DNA from: Frateuria flava
GTDB taxonomy: Bacteria > Pseudomonadota > Gammaproteobacteria > Xanthomonadales > Rhodanobacteraceae
NCBI RefSeq assembly: GCF_017837635.1
Contig: NZ_JAGJRS010000003.1
Location: 124,001 to 188,000, forward strand
Direction of reading: 5' to 3'
DNA length: 64,000 nucleotides
The notes under the pieces were generated by a model, which searched no databases, was not told the origin of the DNA, and saw only the letters and a list, made by a program, of their open reading frames with translations. The position numbers and the translations under genes are program-made. Shown here in pieces: positions 18,536-28,833 of this stretch (positions within the stretch are counted from its first letter, which is position 1; every line of letters begins with the position of its first letter).

Positions 18536-20862
18536 TGAGTGCGCAGCCGACCCCCACCGCGCCCGATCTCGTCAACATCGAGGTCGACGGCAAGTCCGTG
18601 CAAATCCGCAAGGGCGCCTTGATCATCGAGGCGACCGATGCCGTAGGCATCTCGCTCCCGCGCTTCTGCTACCACCGAAAGCTTCCCGTCGCCGCCAACT
18701 GCCGCATGTGCATGGTGGAAGTGGAGATGGGTGGCCGGATGATGCCCAAGCCGCAGCCAGCCTGCGCCACCCCGGTGGCCGAGGGCATGAAGGTGCTGAC
18801 GCGCTCGGACAAGGCGCTGAGGTTCCAGAAGGACGTGATGGAGTTCCTTCTGATCAACCATCCGCTGGACTGCCCGATCTGCGATCAGGGTGGCGAATGC
18901 GAGCTGCAGGACCTGGCGCTGGGCTATGGCCGCAGCGTGTCGCGCTTCACCGAACGCAAGCGCACCATCTCCGACGAGAACATCGGTCCGCTCGTCGCCA
19001 CCGAGATGACCCGCTGCATCCACTGCACCCGTTGCGTGCGCTTCACCAGCGAGATTGCGGGCACCTTCGAGCTGGGCGCCATGTATCGCGGCGAGGACCG
19101 GCAGATCGGTACCTACATCGGCAAGACGGTCGAGACCGAGCTGTCGGGCAACATCATCGACGTCTGCCCGGTCGGTGCGCTGACCGACAAGCCGTTCCAG
19201 TTCAAGGCGCGCGCCTGGGAGCTGATCGCACGGCCCTCGATCGGCTATCACGATGCGCTGGGCTCCAACCTGTGGCTGCACACCCGCCGAGGCGAAGTGC
19301 TGCGCGTGGTGCCGCGCGACAACGAGGCGGTCAACGAGTGCTGGCTGTCCGACCGCGACCGCTACAGCCGCGAGGGCCTGTACGCGGCCGATCGCCTGCA
19401 CGCGCCGCAGATCAAGCGCAACGGCCAGTGGCAGCAGGCCAGCTGGGAAGAGGCGCTGGCCGTCGCGGCCGAGGCGGTGAAGTCGGTGCCCGGCAGCGAG
19501 CTGGGCATCCTGGTTTCGCCGGCCACCACCAACGAGGAAGGTGACCTGCTGCTGCGCCTGGCGCGCGGACTGGGCAGCGCGCACATCGATCATCGCCTGC
19601 GCCAGCTCGACCTGTCCGACCGCCCGGTCGTGGAGCGTTTCGAGGTACCGGTGGCCGAGGTGGCCGAGGTCAGGGCGGCGCTGCTGGTCGGCTCCAACCT
19701 GCGCCACGAGATCCCGCTGCTCAACCATCGCCTGCACCAGGCGGTCAAGCGCGGCGCGAAGGTCTACGCGGTCAACCCCGTCCGTTTCGAGTTCAACTAC
19801 GCGCTGGCCGGCGAGGCCATCGTGTCGCCCGCGGCGATGGTCGACGCGCTGCTGGCGCTGGCCAAGGCTGCGGTTGCCGGAGGCGCCTCGGCACCGGCCG
19901 CGCTGGCCGATGCTATCAACGGCGCGCAGAGCGACCAGGGCGACCACGACGCGATTGCCGCACTCAAGGCTGGTAAGGCCGTGGTGATCCTGGGCGAGGC
20001 GGCTGCCACGCATCCGCAGGCGTCCTGGCTGCGGGCCGTTGCGCGCTTCATCGCGCAGGCGACCGGCGCCGGCTACGACGAACTCCCGGTCGGCGCCAAT
20101 GCGCTGGGCCTGGGGCAGGGCGGCGTGGTGCCCGGCAACGGCGGCCTGGACGCGCAGGCGATGCTTGCGCAGCCGCGGAAGGGCTATGTGCTGTACGGCG
20201 CCGAGCCGCCCTACGACTTCGCCGACGGTGCCGCGGCGCTCAAGGCGCTGGGCGGCGCGAAGGTGGTGGCATTCAACGCCTACGCCGGCGCTGCGTTGCG
20301 CGAAGTGGCCGACGTGATCCTGCCGATCGCGCTGCTGCCGGAAACCGACGGCACGCTAGTCAACGTCGATGGCCTGGCACAGGGCGTAATCGCCGGTGCG
20401 AAGGCGCCGGGCGAGACGCGTGCCGGCTGGAAGGTGCTGCGTGCGCTCGGCGGCATGCTGCAGCTGGCCGGCTTCGAGTTCGATGACCTGGCGGGTCTGC
20501 GCGAGGGCATCACGGCGCGCCCGCAGCCAGCGCATGGCGCCACGCTGGCACCGCGTCAGGGCACGGCCGGCGGCCTGGTGCGCCTGGCGACCTGGCCGAT
20601 CTACCGCAGCGACGCGGTGCTGCGCCGGGCCACCGCACTCAATGCGCATCCGATCAACCGTCCGGCCGCCGTGCGCATGAACGCCAACGAAGCCATGCAC
20701 CACGGCCTGACCGCCGGCACGCAGGTGCGTGTTGCCGATGCGCTGTTGCCGGTGGCTGTCGATCCGGCCGTGCCCGACGGCGCGGTGTGGATCGAAGCAG
20801 CACACGACCTGACCGCCACGCTGCCGCCATATGGCGCGGCCATCACCCTGAGCAAGGCGTAA
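18535..20862 (+). CDS. nuoG: NADH-quinone oxidoreductase subunit G
   Basis: A 775-residue 75-kDa-type subunit. The N-terminal ferredoxin-like domain has [2Fe-2S] ligands Cys45, Cys56, Cys59 and Cys77; the CPICDQGGECELQD block and the CIHCTRCVRF block hold further [4Fe-4S] clusters. A long molybdopterin-oxidoreductase-like domain without molybdenum follows. The C-terminal third is Ala/Gly-rich and variable, usual for this subunit. Starts at an ATG overlapping the nuoF stop (TGATG). Confidence 0.96.
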   Translation: MSAQPTPTAPDLVNIEVDGKSVQIRKGALIIEATDAVGISLPRFCYHRKLPVAANCRMCMVEVEMGGRMMPKPQPACATPVAEGMKVLTRSDKALRFQKDVMEFLLINHPLDCPICDQGGECELQDLALGYGRSVSRFTERKRTISDENIGPLVATEMTRCIHCTRCVRFTSEIAGTFELGAMYRGEDRQIGTYIGKTVETELSGNIIDVCPVGALTDKPFQFKARAWELIARPSIGYHDALGSNLWLHTRRGEVLRVVPRDNEAVNECWLSDRDRYSREGLYAADRLHAPQIKRNGQWQQASWEEALAVAAEAVKSVPGSELGILVSPATTNEEGDLLLRLARGLGSAHIDHRLRQLDLSDRPVVERFEVPVAEVAEVRAALLVGSNLRHEIPLLNHRLHQAVKRGAKVYAVNPVRFEFNYALAGEAIVSPAAMVDALLALAKAAVAGGASAPAALADAINGAQSDQGDHDAIAALKAGKAVVILGEAAATHPQASWLRAVARFIAQATGAGYDELPVGANALGLGQGGVVPGNGGLDAQAMLAQPRKGYVLYGAEPPYDFADGAAALKALGGAKVVAFNAYAGAALREVADVILPIALLPETDGTLVNVDGLAQGVIAGAKAPGETRAGWKVLRALGGMLQLAGFEFDDLAGLREGITARPQPAHGATLAPRQGTAGGLVRLATWPIYRSDAVLRRATALNAHPINRPAAVRMNANEAMHHGLTAGTQVRVADALLPVAVDPAVPDGAVWIEAAHDLTATLPPYGAAITLSKA

Positions 20863-20865
20863 CCC

Positions 20866-21918
20866 ATGGGCGAACAACTCCTCAACGAGCTGGTCTGGCC
20901 GGTCGTCTACATCCTGTGCATCGCGGTGCCGCTGATTCTGGCGGTGGCCATGTTCGTGTACTGGGAGCGCAAGGTCATCGGCTGGATGCACGTGCGCATG
21001 GGGCCGAACAAGATCGGTCCCTGGGGCATCCTGCAGGCCTTCGCCGATGTGGTGAAACTGCTGATCAAGGAAGTGATCCTTCCTTCCAGCGCCAACCGCT
21101 TCCTGTACTACCTCGCGCCGCTGCTCGCGCTGGTGCCGGCGTTCGCTGCCTGGGCGGTGGTGCCGTTCGACGACCGGATGGTGTTGGCCAACGTCAACGC
21201 CGGCCTGCTCTACCTGCTGGCGATGACGTCGCTGGGCGTGTACGGCATCATCCTGGCCGGCTGGGCGTCCAACTCGCGCTACGCGCTGCTCGGTGCCATG
21301 CGCTCGGCGGCACAGGTGATCTCCTACGAGCTGGCCATGGGCCTGTCGCTGGTCTGCGTGCTGGTGCTGGCCGGTTCGCTCAACCTGACCGACATCGTGC
21401 ACGCGCAGGCGGGCGGCAAGGGCCTGTTCGACTGGTTCTGGCTGCCGCTGCTGCCGGTGTTCATCGTCTACTTCATCTCGGGCGTCGCCGAGACCAACCG
21501 TGCGCCATTCGACGTGGCCGAGGGCGAATCGGAAATCGTCGCGGGCTTCCACGTGGAGTATTCCGGCTCGGCCTTCGCGATCTTCTTCCTGGCCGAGTAC
21601 GCCAACATGATCCTGGTGAGCTTTCTCGCCTCGATCTTCTTCCTCGGCGGCTGGCTGAGCCCGCTGCAGGGCTGGGTCACGGCTGACGTCTCGCCCTGGG
21701 TCAACTGGATCTGGACCGGCAGCTTCGTCTGGTTGCTGATCAAGGCCTTCCTGATGTCCTTCCTGTTCCTGTGGTTCCGCGCGACGTTCCCGCGCTACCG
21801 CTACGACCAGATCATGCGGCTGGGCTGGAAGGTGTTCATTCCCATCACGATCGTGTGGGTTCTCGTGGCCGGCTGCATGAAGTACTTCGGCTTAGTTCTC
21901 GTCGGAACGGGGGCATAA
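20866..21918 (+). CDS. nuoH: NADH-quinone oxidoreductase subunit H
   Basis: A 350-residue membrane subunit with about eight helices that joins the peripheral arm to the membrane arm and shapes the quinone entrance. [21 protein letters not shown] and [20 protein letters not shown]-type blocks, with the key acidic residues, are present. Located three bases after nuoG. Confidence 0.97.
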   Translation: MGEQLLNELVWPVVYILCIAVPLILAVAMFVYWERKVIGWMHVRMGPNKIGPWGILQAFADVVKLLIKEVILPSSANRFLYYLAPLLALVPAFAAWAVVPFDDRMVLANVNAGLLYLLAMTSLGVYGIILAGWASNSRYALLGAMRSAAQVISYELAMGLSLVCVLVLAGSLNLTDIVHAQAGGKGLFDWFWLPLLPVFIVYFISGVAETNRAPFDVAEGESEIVAGFHVEYSGSAFAIFFLAEYANMILVSFLASIFFLGGWLSPLQGWVTADVSPWVNWIWTGSFVWLLIKAFLMSFLFLWFRATFPRYRYDQIMRLGWKVFIPITIVWVLVAGCMKYFGLVLVGTGA

Positions 21919-21928
21919 GGCAAAACCC

Positions 21929-22420
21929 ATGAACCGCATTACCGAATACTTCAAGAGCCTGTTGCTCATCGAGCTGCTCAAGGGCATGGCGCTGACGTTG
22001 CGCTACATGTTCGCGCCCAAGTACACCGTGCGCTTCCCGATGGAGCACATTCCCCGCTCGAACCGTTTCCGCGGCCTGCACGCGCTGCGCCGCTACGCCA
22101 ACGGCGAAGAGCGCTGCATCGCCTGCAAGCTGTGCGAGGCAGTGTGCCCGGCGCTGGCGATCACCATCGACTCGGCCCCGCGCGAGGGCGACGGCCAGCG
22201 CCGCACCACGCGCTACGACATCGACCTGTTCAAGTGCATCTTCTGCGGCTTCTGCGAAGAGAGCTGCCCGGTCGACTCCATCGTCGAAACCTCGGTGATG
22301 GAGTACCACTTCGAACAGCGCGGCCAGAACGTGGTGACCAAGGCGCAACTGCTCGCCATCGGCGACCGCTTCGAACCGGAAATCGCCGCGGCCCGCGCGC
22401 AAGACGCCGCGTACCGCTAA
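21929..22420 (+). CDS. nuoI: NADH-quinone oxidoreductase subunit I
   Basis: A 163-residue ferredoxin-type subunit with two [4Fe-4S] clusters (N6a, N6b). The ligands are in [12 protein letters not shown] and [14 protein letters not shown]. An N-terminal amphipathic helix contacts the membrane arm. Length and spacing are standard. Confidence 0.97.
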   Translation: MNRITEYFKSLLLIELLKGMALTLRYMFAPKYTVRFPMEHIPRSNRFRGLHALRRYANGEERCIACKLCEAVCPALAITIDSAPREGDGQRRTTRYDIDLFKCIFCGFCEESCPVDSIVETSVMEYHFEQRGQNVVTKAQLLAIGDRFEPEIAAARAQDAAYR

Positions 22421-22431
22421 AGGTCACCGAC

Positions 22432-23097
22432 ATGATCGATACCAATCTGCTTCAACTGATCTGCTTCTACGGCTTCGCCGCGGTCACCATTGGCGCCGCG
22501 CTGGCGGTGATCACGGTGAAGAACTCCGTACACGCGGTGCTCTCGCTGGTATTGGCGTTCTTCAGCACCGCTTGCATCTGGCTGCTGGCCGAGGCCGAGT
22601 TTCTCGCCATCGCCCTGATCGTGGTCTACGTGGGCGCCGTAATGGTGCTGTTCCTGTTCGTCGTGATGATGCTCGACATCAAGATGGAGCAGGTACGCGA
22701 AGGCTTCATCCGCTACCTGCCGGTCGGCATCATCGTCGCGCTGGTCATGCTGTCGGAGATGCTGGCGCTGATCGGCGTGCGCGCCATGCACGCGCACGTA
22801 ATGGGAGCCGACCCGGCCGCCGCCGCCGGCCTGTCCAATACCGCCTGGCTGGGTGGCGCGCTGTACACGCAGTATTTGCTGCCGTTCGAGATCGCCGCGC
22901 TGATCCTGACCGTGGGCGTAGTGGTGGCGGTGGCGCTGACGCTACGCCAGCGCGGTGACAAGAAGCACGAGTCGGCCAGTGAGCAGGTGCGCGTCAATCC
23001 TCGCGATCGCATCCGCGTGGTCAAGATGGCGCCCTCGCGCCCGGACGAGCCGACCGCCGGCCCGCCGCAACCCGCATCCCCGGAGACCCGCCCGTGA
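22432..23097 (+). CDS. nuoJ: NADH-quinone oxidoreductase subunit J
   Basis: A 221-residue membrane subunit with five helices; the [17 protein letters not shown] block is typical. The C-terminal tail from about residue 180 is long, charged and Pro-rich and is the variable part of the family. Start [10 protein letters not shown] follows AAGGTCACCGAC. Overlaps nuoK by GTGA. Confidence 0.95.
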   Translation: MIDTNLLQLICFYGFAAVTIGAALAVITVKNSVHAVLSLVLAFFSTACIWLLAEAEFLAIALIVVYVGAVMVLFLFVVMMLDIKMEQVREGFIRYLPVGIIVALVMLSEMLALIGVRAMHAHVMGADPAAAAGLSNTAWLGGALYTQYLLPFEIAALILTVGVVVAVALTLRQRGDKKHESASEQVRVNPRDRIRVVKMAPSRPDEPTAGPPQPASPETRP

Positions 23098-23399
23098 TCA
23101 CCCTGTCGCATTTCATCGTGCTGGGCGCGGTGCTGTTCTGCATCGCCGTGGCCGGTCTGTTCATCAACCGCAAGAACGTGATCGTGCTCCTGATGGCGAT
23201 CGAGCTGATGCTGCTTGCGGTGAACATGAACTTCGTGGCGTTCTCGCGCTTCCTGGGCGACGTGGGCGGCCAGGTGTTCGTGTTCTTCATCCTTACCGTC
23301 GCGGCGGCCGAGTCCGCGATCGGCCTGGCGATCCTGGTGCTGCTGTTCCGCAACCGCAGCACGGTCAACGTCGCCGAAATCGACTCGATGAAGGGCTGA
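23094..23399 (+). CDS. nuoK: NADH-quinone oxidoreductase subunit K
   Basis: A 101-residue membrane subunit with three helices, related to Mrp[16 protein letters not shown] and [14 protein letters not shown] carry the two membrane glutamates needed for proton movement. GTG start inside the nuoJ stop region. Confidence 0.97.
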   Translation: MITLSHFIVLGAVLFCIAVAGLFINRKNVIVLLMAIELMLLAVNMNFVAFSRFLGDVGGQVFVFFILTVAAAESAIGLAILVLLFRNRSTVNVAEIDSMKG

Positions 23400-23403
23400 G
23401 CCG

Positions 23404-25509
23404 ATGCAACTTTCGACCTCCATCCTGCTGACCATCGCGCTGGCGCCGCTCGTCGGCTGCCTGCTCGCCGGCTTCCTCGGCAAGCCCATCGGCCGCGCCG
23501 GTGCGCACAGCGTGACCATCCTCGGTCTGCTGATCTCCTGCGCGCTGTCGTTCTACGTGCTCTACCAGATCACTGCCGGCGGCGCTCCTGCCTACAACCA
23601 GGACATCTACACCTGGTTCGAGATCGGCCGCCTGCACGTCAGCGTCGGCTTCATGGTCGATCGCCTGACCGCCATGATGATGGTGGTGGTGACCTTCGTG
23701 TCGCTGCTGGTGCACGTCTACACCATCGGCTACATGGCCGACGATCCGGGCTACCAGCGCTTCTTCAGCTACATCTCGCTGTTCACCTTCGCGATGTTGA
23801 TGCTCGTGATGAGCAACAACTTCATGCAGCTGTTCTTCGGCTGGGAAGGCGTGGGCCTGGTGTCTTACCTGCTGATCGGCTTCTGGTACAAGCGCCCGAC
23901 CGCGATCTTCGCCAACCTCAAGGCGTTCCTGGTCAATCGCGTAGGCGACTTCGGCTTCCTGCTCGGCATCGCCGCGGTGCTGTACTTCCTCAACACGCTC
24001 GACTACGCCACCGCGTTTGCGAGCGCGCCCAGCCTGATCGGCAAGACGCTGGCGCTGACCGCCAACACCCACTGGGACGCGGCGACCGTCATCTGCGTGC
24101 TGCTGTTCGTGGGCGCCATGGGCAAGTCCGCCCAGGTGCCGCTGCACGTGTGGCTGCCCGACTCGATGGAAGGCCCGACCCCGATTTCCGCGCTGATCCA
24201 CGCGGCGACGATGGTGACCGCGGGCATCTTCATGGTCGCTCGCATGTCGCCGTTCTTCGAGCTCTCCGAAGGCGCGCTCAGCTTCGTGATGATCATTGGC
24301 GCCACGGGCGCCCTGTTCACCGGCCTGATCGGCATCGTGCAGAACGACATCAAACGCGTGGTCGCCTATTCCACGTTGTCGCAGCTGGGCTACATGACCG
24401 TGGCGCTCGGTGTCTCGGCCTACGCCGGCGCGGTGTTCCACCTGATGACCCATGCCTTCTTCAAGGCGCTGCTGTTCCTTGGTGCCGGCTCGGTGATCAT
24501 CGCCATGCACCACGAGCAGGACATGCGCTACATGGGTGGCCTGCGCAAGTACATGCCGATCACCTGGATCACCATGTGGATCGGTTCACTGGCGCTGGTC
24601 GCGATCCCGTTTACCTCGGGCTTCTACTCGAAGGACGCGATCATCGAAGCGGTGGGCGAGTCGCATCGCTGGGGTTCGGGCTACGCCTACGTGTGCGTGC
24701 TGGTGGGCGCGTTTGTCACCGCGCTCTACACCTTCCGCCAGATGTACCTGACGTTCCACGGCAAGGAGCGCTTCGTGGTCGTGGGCCATCACGGCCATGC
24801 GCATGACGCGCATGCCGTCCATCACGACGTGCAAGCCCACGACGGCCACGCCGACGAACACCATGCGCCTTCGGACGATCCGCATCACGCCCACAAGCCG
24901 GGCGAGCTGGAACATGCGCCGCACGAGTCGCCGTGGGTGGTGACGCTGCCGCTCATCCTGCTGGCGATCCCGTCGCTGCTGGTGGGCTTTTTCACGATCG
25001 GCCCGATGCTGTTCGGCGACTGGTTCGGGCAGGCGATCCACGTGGAAGAGGCCAACAACGTACTCGGCGAACTCGGTCACGAGTTCCATGGCGCGGCGGC
25101 CATGGCGCTGCACGGGTTCGCCAGCTGGCCGTTCGCGCTGGTCGCACTGGCCTTCGTGATCACCACGTACATCTACCTGTTCAACCCGGCCATGGCCGGC
25201 AAGATCAAGAACGCGCTCAAGCCGCTGTGGACCGTGCTGGACCGCAAGTACTGGGTCGACGACGTGTACTTCGCGATTTTCGCCCGCGGCGGCGTGGCGC
25301 TCGGCCGGCTGTTCTGGAAGGCGGGCGACGCGGCGGTGATCGACGGCGCGATGGTCAACGGCTCGGCCGGACTGGTGCAGCGCGTTGCCGGCGGCGTGCG
25401 TCGCCTGCAGTCGGGTTATCTCTACCACTACGCCTTCGCGATGATTCTCGGCCTGATCCTGCTGCTGGGCGGGTTCTGGGTCTTCGGGTCCGGGCAGATC
25501 GGGCAATAA
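23404..25509 (+). CDS. nuoL: NADH-quinone oxidoreductase subunit L with His-rich loop
   Basis: A 701-residue antiporter-like proton-pumping subunit, the distal end of the membrane arm. The GWEGVGLVSYLLIGFWY, HAATMVTAGIF and KRVVAYSTLSQLGYM blocks are conserved. It ends with the long lateral helix and a final transmembrane segment. Between about residues 459 and 507 it carries a loop with about 16 histidines in 47 residues (HHGHAHDAHAVHHD and onward), longer and richer than usual. The rest has normal length. Confidence 0.96.
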   Translation: MQLSTSILLTIALAPLVGCLLAGFLGKPIGRAGAHSVTILGLLISCALSFYVLYQITAGGAPAYNQDIYTWFEIGRLHVSVGFMVDRLTAMMMVVVTFVSLLVHVYTIGYMADDPGYQRFFSYISLFTFAMLMLVMSNNFMQLFFGWEGVGLVSYLLIGFWYKRPTAIFANLKAFLVNRVGDFGFLLGIAAVLYFLNTLDYATAFASAPSLIGKTLALTANTHWDAATVICVLLFVGAMGKSAQVPLHVWLPDSMEGPTPISALIHAATMVTAGIFMVARMSPFFELSEGALSFVMIIGATGALFTGLIGIVQNDIKRVVAYSTLSQLGYMTVALGVSAYAGAVFHLMTHAFFKALLFLGAGSVIIAMHHEQDMRYMGGLRKYMPITWITMWIGSLALVAIPFTSGFYSKDAIIEAVGESHRWGSGYAYVCVLVGAFVTALYTFRQMYLTFHGKERFVVVGHHGHAHDAHAVHHDVQAHDGHADEHHAPSDDPHHAHKPGELEHAPHESPWVVTLPLILLAIPSLLVGFFTIGPMLFGDWFGQAIHVEEANNVLGELGHEFHGAAAMALHGFASWPFALVALAFVITTYIYLFNPAMAGKIKNALKPLWTVLDRKYWVDDVYFAIFARGGVALGRLFWKAGDAAVIDGAMVNGSAGLVQRVAGGVRRLQSGYLYHYAFAMILGLILLLGGFWVFGSGQIGQ

Positions 25510-25522
25510 GGAAGCACGCTCC

Positions 25523-27031
25523 ATGTTCAATCACTTGCTCAGCCTGCTGATCTGGCTCCCCATCGTCGGTGCGATCCCGGTATTGCTGGCCGGCTCGGCC
25601 CGACCGGGCCTGGCGCGCTGGATCTCGCTGCTGGTGGCGGTGCTGGCCTTCGTGGCCAGCCTGTTCCTGCTGCCGGCCTACAACGCTGCCGACAGCGCCA
25701 TGCAGCTGACCGAAAGCCACGTCTGGATCGCCTCGCTCGGCGTGCACTACGGGCTGGCCGTGGACGGCATCTCGGTGGCGCTGATCCTGCTCACCACCTT
25801 CGTCACGATTCTCGTCATCGTGGGCGCCTGGGAGGTGATCCAGGACAAACCGCACCAGTACATGGCGGCCATGCTGGTGCTCGAAGGCCTGATGATCGGC
25901 GTGTTCTGCGCCACCGACGCGTTGCTGTTCTACGTGTTCTTCGAGGCGATGCTGATCCCGATGTTCATCCTGATCGGCATCTGGGGTGGCCCACGGCGCG
26001 TCTACGCCACGCTGAAGTTCTTCATCTACACCTTCCTCGGCTCGATCTTCATGCTGATCGGGCTGATCTACCTGTACCTGAAGGCCGGCACCTTCGACTT
26101 GCACACGCTGGCGATGCTGCCGCTGACGATGAAGGAGCAGACCTGGCTGTTCTTCGCCTTCCTGATCGCGTTCGCCGTCAAGGTGCCGATGGTGCCGGTG
26201 CACACCTGGTTGCCGGATGCCCACGTGGAGGCGCCGACCGGCGGCTCGGTGGTGCTGGCGGCGGTGATGCTGAAGATCGGCGGGTACGGTTTCCTGCGCT
26301 TCACGCTGCCGATCGTGCCTGACGCCTCCGAGCACTTCGCCTGGCTGATCATCGTCCTCAGCCTGATCGCTGTGGTCTACATCGGCTACGTCGCGCTGGT
26401 GCAGGACGACATGAAGAAACTGGTGGCGTACTCGTCCGTGGCGCACATGGGCTTCGTCACCCTGGGCATCTTCATTGCGTTCATGCTGGTGCGCGACGCG
26501 AACAACATCGATGCCGCCAAGCTCGGCATGCAGGGCGCGATGGTGCAGATGATCTCGCACGGTTTCGTCTCGGGCGCGATGTTTTCGTGCATCGGCGTGA
26601 TGTACGACCGGCTGCACACGCGCCAGATCAAGGACTACGGCGGCGTGATCAACGTGATGCCGTGGTTCGGCTTCTTCTACGTGCTGTTCGCCATGGCCAA
26701 TTCGGGCCTGCCGGGCACCAGCGGCTTCGTCGGCGAGTTCATGGTGGTGCTGGCCAGCTTCGCGGCCAACCCGTGGATCGCGCTGTTCGCCGCCTTCACC
26801 CTGATCATCGGCGCGGCCTACACGCTGTGGATGGTCAAGCGCGTGCTGTGGGGCGACGTCACCAACCCTCACGTGCGTGAGATGAAGGAAATCAACGGGC
26901 GCGAGACGTTCGTGCTGGCCGCCTTCGCCCTCGCCGTGCTGGCGCTGGGCATCTGGCCGCAGCCGCTGATCCACCTGATGGACGCTTCGGTGTCCCAGTT
27001 GGTCCAGCAGCTCGCCGTTCACAAGATCTAA
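25523..27031 (+). CDS. nuoM: NADH-quinone oxidoreductase subunit M
   Basis: A 502-residue antiporter-like proton-pumping subunit with about fourteen helices. FFEAMLIPMFILIG holds the essential membrane glutamate and HTWLPDAHVEAPT and KLVAYSSVAHMGFV are the conserved channel blocks. Standard length and place between nuoL and nuoN. Confidence 0.97.
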   Translation: MFNHLLSLLIWLPIVGAIPVLLAGSARPGLARWISLLVAVLAFVASLFLLPAYNAADSAMQLTESHVWIASLGVHYGLAVDGISVALILLTTFVTILVIVGAWEVIQDKPHQYMAAMLVLEGLMIGVFCATDALLFYVFFEAMLIPMFILIGIWGGPRRVYATLKFFIYTFLGSIFMLIGLIYLYLKAGTFDLHTLAMLPLTMKEQTWLFFAFLIAFAVKVPMVPVHTWLPDAHVEAPTGGSVVLAAVMLKIGGYGFLRFTLPIVPDASEHFAWLIIVLSLIAVVYIGYVALVQDDMKKLVAYSSVAHMGFVTLGIFIAFMLVRDANNIDAAKLGMQGAMVQMISHGFVSGAMFSCIGVMYDRLHTRQIKDYGGVINVMPWFGFFYVLFAMANSGLPGTSGFVGEFMVVLASFAANPWIALFAAFTLIIGAAYTLWMVKRVLWGDVTNPHVREMKEINGRETFVLAAFALAVLALGIWPQPLIHLMDASVSQLVQQLAVHKI

Positions 27032-27047
27032 GCGGAATCCCACGCTA

Positions 27048-28487
27048 ATGCCGAATCTCAACGACATCATGATCATGCTGCCGGAGTTCTATCTAGTAGC
27101 GGCGGCGTGCCTCCTGTTGCTGCTGGACGCCTGGATGAAGCCCGAGCAGCGCAACATCCTGCACTGGGTTTCGGTCCTGGTTGTACTGGTGGGCATCTAC
27201 CTGGTGGTGGCCGGCCAGCCGGACGTGGCAGTGACCGCCTTCGGCGGCATGTTCGTGCGCGACGCCGTGGCGGAGGTCCTCAAGGTCTTCGCGCTGCTGT
27301 GCACGGCCCTGATCTTCGTGTTCTCGCGCCCGTACATGCAGGACCGCAAGCTGTTCCAGGGCGAGTTTTATACGCTGATGATCTTCGCCACCATCGGCGC
27401 CATGCTGCTGGTTTCGGCCGGCAACCTGGTGATGGTCTACCTGGGGCTGGAGCTGCTGACGCTGTGCTCGTACGGCCTGGTGGCGCTCAATCGCGACTCG
27501 CAGCTCTCCTCCGAGGCGGCGATCAAGTACTTCGTGCTGGGTGCGCTGTCCTCGGGCATGCTGCTGTACGGCATGTCGATGGTCTACGGCGCCACCGGCA
27601 CGCTGGCGCTGGCGCAGCTGCACGGCGCGGTAGTGCACGCGGGCATGTCCAACCTGATGGTGTTCGGTCTGATCTTCATGATCGTGGGCATCAGCTTCAA
27701 GCTGGGCGTGGCGCCGTTCCACATGTGGATTCCGGACGTCTACCAGGGCGCCCCCACCTCGGTGACCACCTTCATCGCCTCGACCTCCAAGATCGCCGCT
27801 TTCGGCATGGCCTACCGACTGCTCGAGTCGGGCATGGGCGGCATGGCGGGGCAGTGGCAGATGATGCTGGCCGTGCTGGCGGTGGTCTCGCTGGCGATCG
27901 GCAACCTGGTCGCGATCGTGCAGACCAACCTCAAGCGCCTGCTGGCCTATTCGACCATCTCGCACATGGGCTTCCTGCTGCTGGGCCTGGTCAACGCGGG
28001 CCCCGAGGGCTACGCGGCGGCGATGTTCTACGCCATCTGCTACGCGCTGATGAGCACCGCGGCGTTCGGCGTGATCCTGGCGCTGGCGCGCGCCGGCTTC
28101 GAGTGCGAGGAGATCGACGACTTCAAAGGTCTCAATCAGCGCTCGCCGTGGATGGCTTTCCTGATGATGCTGGCGATGTTCTCGCTGGCCGGCGTGCCGC
28201 CGCTGTTCGGCTTCTTCGCCAAGTTGCTGGTGCTCAAGGCGGCCATCGACGCGGGCATGATGTGGCTGGCGCTCGTCGGCGTGGTGTTCGCCATCATCGG
28301 CCTGTACTACTACCTGCGCGTGGTCAAGGTGATGTACTTCGACAAGCCCGCCGAGGGGCTGGAAGTGCGTCCGCAGGCGGACGGTTTCCTGCGCACTGTG
28401 CTTTCGCTCAATGCGCTCGTGCTGCTGGCGCTGGGCCTGTACTGGGGCCCGCTGCTGGGCTGGTGCCGCTCGGCTTTTGCGGGTTGA
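27048..28487 (+). CDS. nuoN: NADH-quinone oxidoreductase subunit N
   Basis: A 479-residue antiporter-like proton-pumping subunit, last gene of the operon. GLELLTLCSYGLVAL, KLGVAPFHMWIPDVYQGAP and KRLLAYSTISHMGFLLLG are family blocks. A GTAG palindrome follows just after the stop and may end or stabilise the transcript. Confidence 0.97.
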   Translation: MPNLNDIMIMLPEFYLVAAACLLLLLDAWMKPEQRNILHWVSVLVVLVGIYLVVAGQPDVAVTAFGGMFVRDAVAEVLKVFALLCTALIFVFSRPYMQDRKLFQGEFYTLMIFATIGAMLLVSAGNLVMVYLGLELLTLCSYGLVALNRDSQLSSEAAIKYFVLGALSSGMLLYGMSMVYGATGTLALAQLHGAVVHAGMSNLMVFGLIFMIVGISFKLGVAPFHMWIPDVYQGAPTSVTTFIASTSKIAAFGMAYRLLESGMGGMAGQWQMMLAVLAVVSLAIGNLVAIVQTNLKRLLAYSTISHMGFLLLGLVNAGPEGYAAAMFYAICYALMSTAAFGVILALARAGFECEEIDDFKGLNQRSPWMAFLMMLAMFSLAGVPPLFGFFAKLLVLKAAIDAGMMWLALVGVVFAIIGLYYYLRVVKVMYFDKPAEGLEVRPQADGFLRTVLSLNALVLLALGLYWGPLLGWCRSAFAG

Positions 28488-28492
28488 TCCGG

Positions 28493-28519
28493 TAGGGGCG
28501 CATCGGGTGCGCTCCTACA
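28493..28519. repeat. Single GTAG-type REP palindrome
   Basis: GTAGGGGCGCATCGGGTGCGCTCCTAC: an imperfect palindrome opening with GTAG, the hallmark of REP sequences in Stenotrophomonas and Pseudomonas. It lies six bases past nuoN, followed by AAAAACC. No U tract, so it is not a classical terminator. Confidence 0.65.
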
Positions 28520-28550
28520 AAAACCTTTGCGTGATCGGTATCAAAAAGCT

Positions 28551-28578
28551 TGCAAGAAATCGGCCATGCCGCTATAGT
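28551..28578 (+). promoter_or_regulatory. Promoter of the initiator tRNA gene
   Basis: TTGCAA (28551-28556) and TATAGT (28573-28578), 16-base spacer, followed by a G/C-containing discriminator. Transcription would begin about seven bases before the tRNA. Read-through would also feed rimP-nusA-infB. Confidence 0.75.
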
Positions 28579-28591
28579 TTGCGGACTCTGA

Positions 28592-28668
28592 TGCGGGGTG
28601 GAGCAGTCTGGCAGCTCGTCGGGCTCATAACCCGAAGGTCGCAGGTTCGAATCCTGCCCCCGCTACCA
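28592..28668 (+). tRNA. metY: Initiator tRNA-fMet (CAU)
   Basis: A 77-nt tRNA with encoded CCA. Anticodon CAT is at 28626-28628. Three features mark it as initiator: no Watson-Crick pair between positions 1 and 72 (T and T), three consecutive G-C pairs in the anticodon stem next to the loop (GGG/CCC), and a TTCGAAT T-loop. As in E. coli metY, it stands before rimP-nusA-infB. Confidence 0.95.
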
Positions 28669-28687
28669 GATCTTTCTTAGAACAAGA

Positions 28688-28710
28688 AAGCCTCCTCGTG
28701 AGGCTTTTTT
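28688..28710 (+). terminator. Rho-independent terminator after tRNA-fMet
   Basis: AAGCCTC / GAGGCTT stem with a five-base loop and a run of six T starting within the stem end. Confidence 0.85.
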
Positions 28711-28808
28711 GTTGGGCGCAAGGATGCGTCGCAGTGTTCGGGACGCTAAGGTGTCCGATGCGCTGCCGGAAAGAGCCTGGACGAGTCGGCACATCGTCGA
28801 GGTGGAGG

Positions 28809-28833
28809 AATGGGCCGCATGCGCCCATTTTTT
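28809..28833 (+). terminator. Leader terminator or attenuator before rimP
   Basis: AATGGGC / GCCCATT stem, seven-base loop, then TTTT and G. It ends about 27 bases before the rimP start, downstream of the tRNA terminator, so it can act as an attenuator of the rimP-nusA-infB operon. Confidence 0.65.

Noticed and set aside
28493-28519. GTAG palindrome as the nuo operon terminator
   Set aside because: It lacks a T tract on the plus strand; it fits a REP sequence better.
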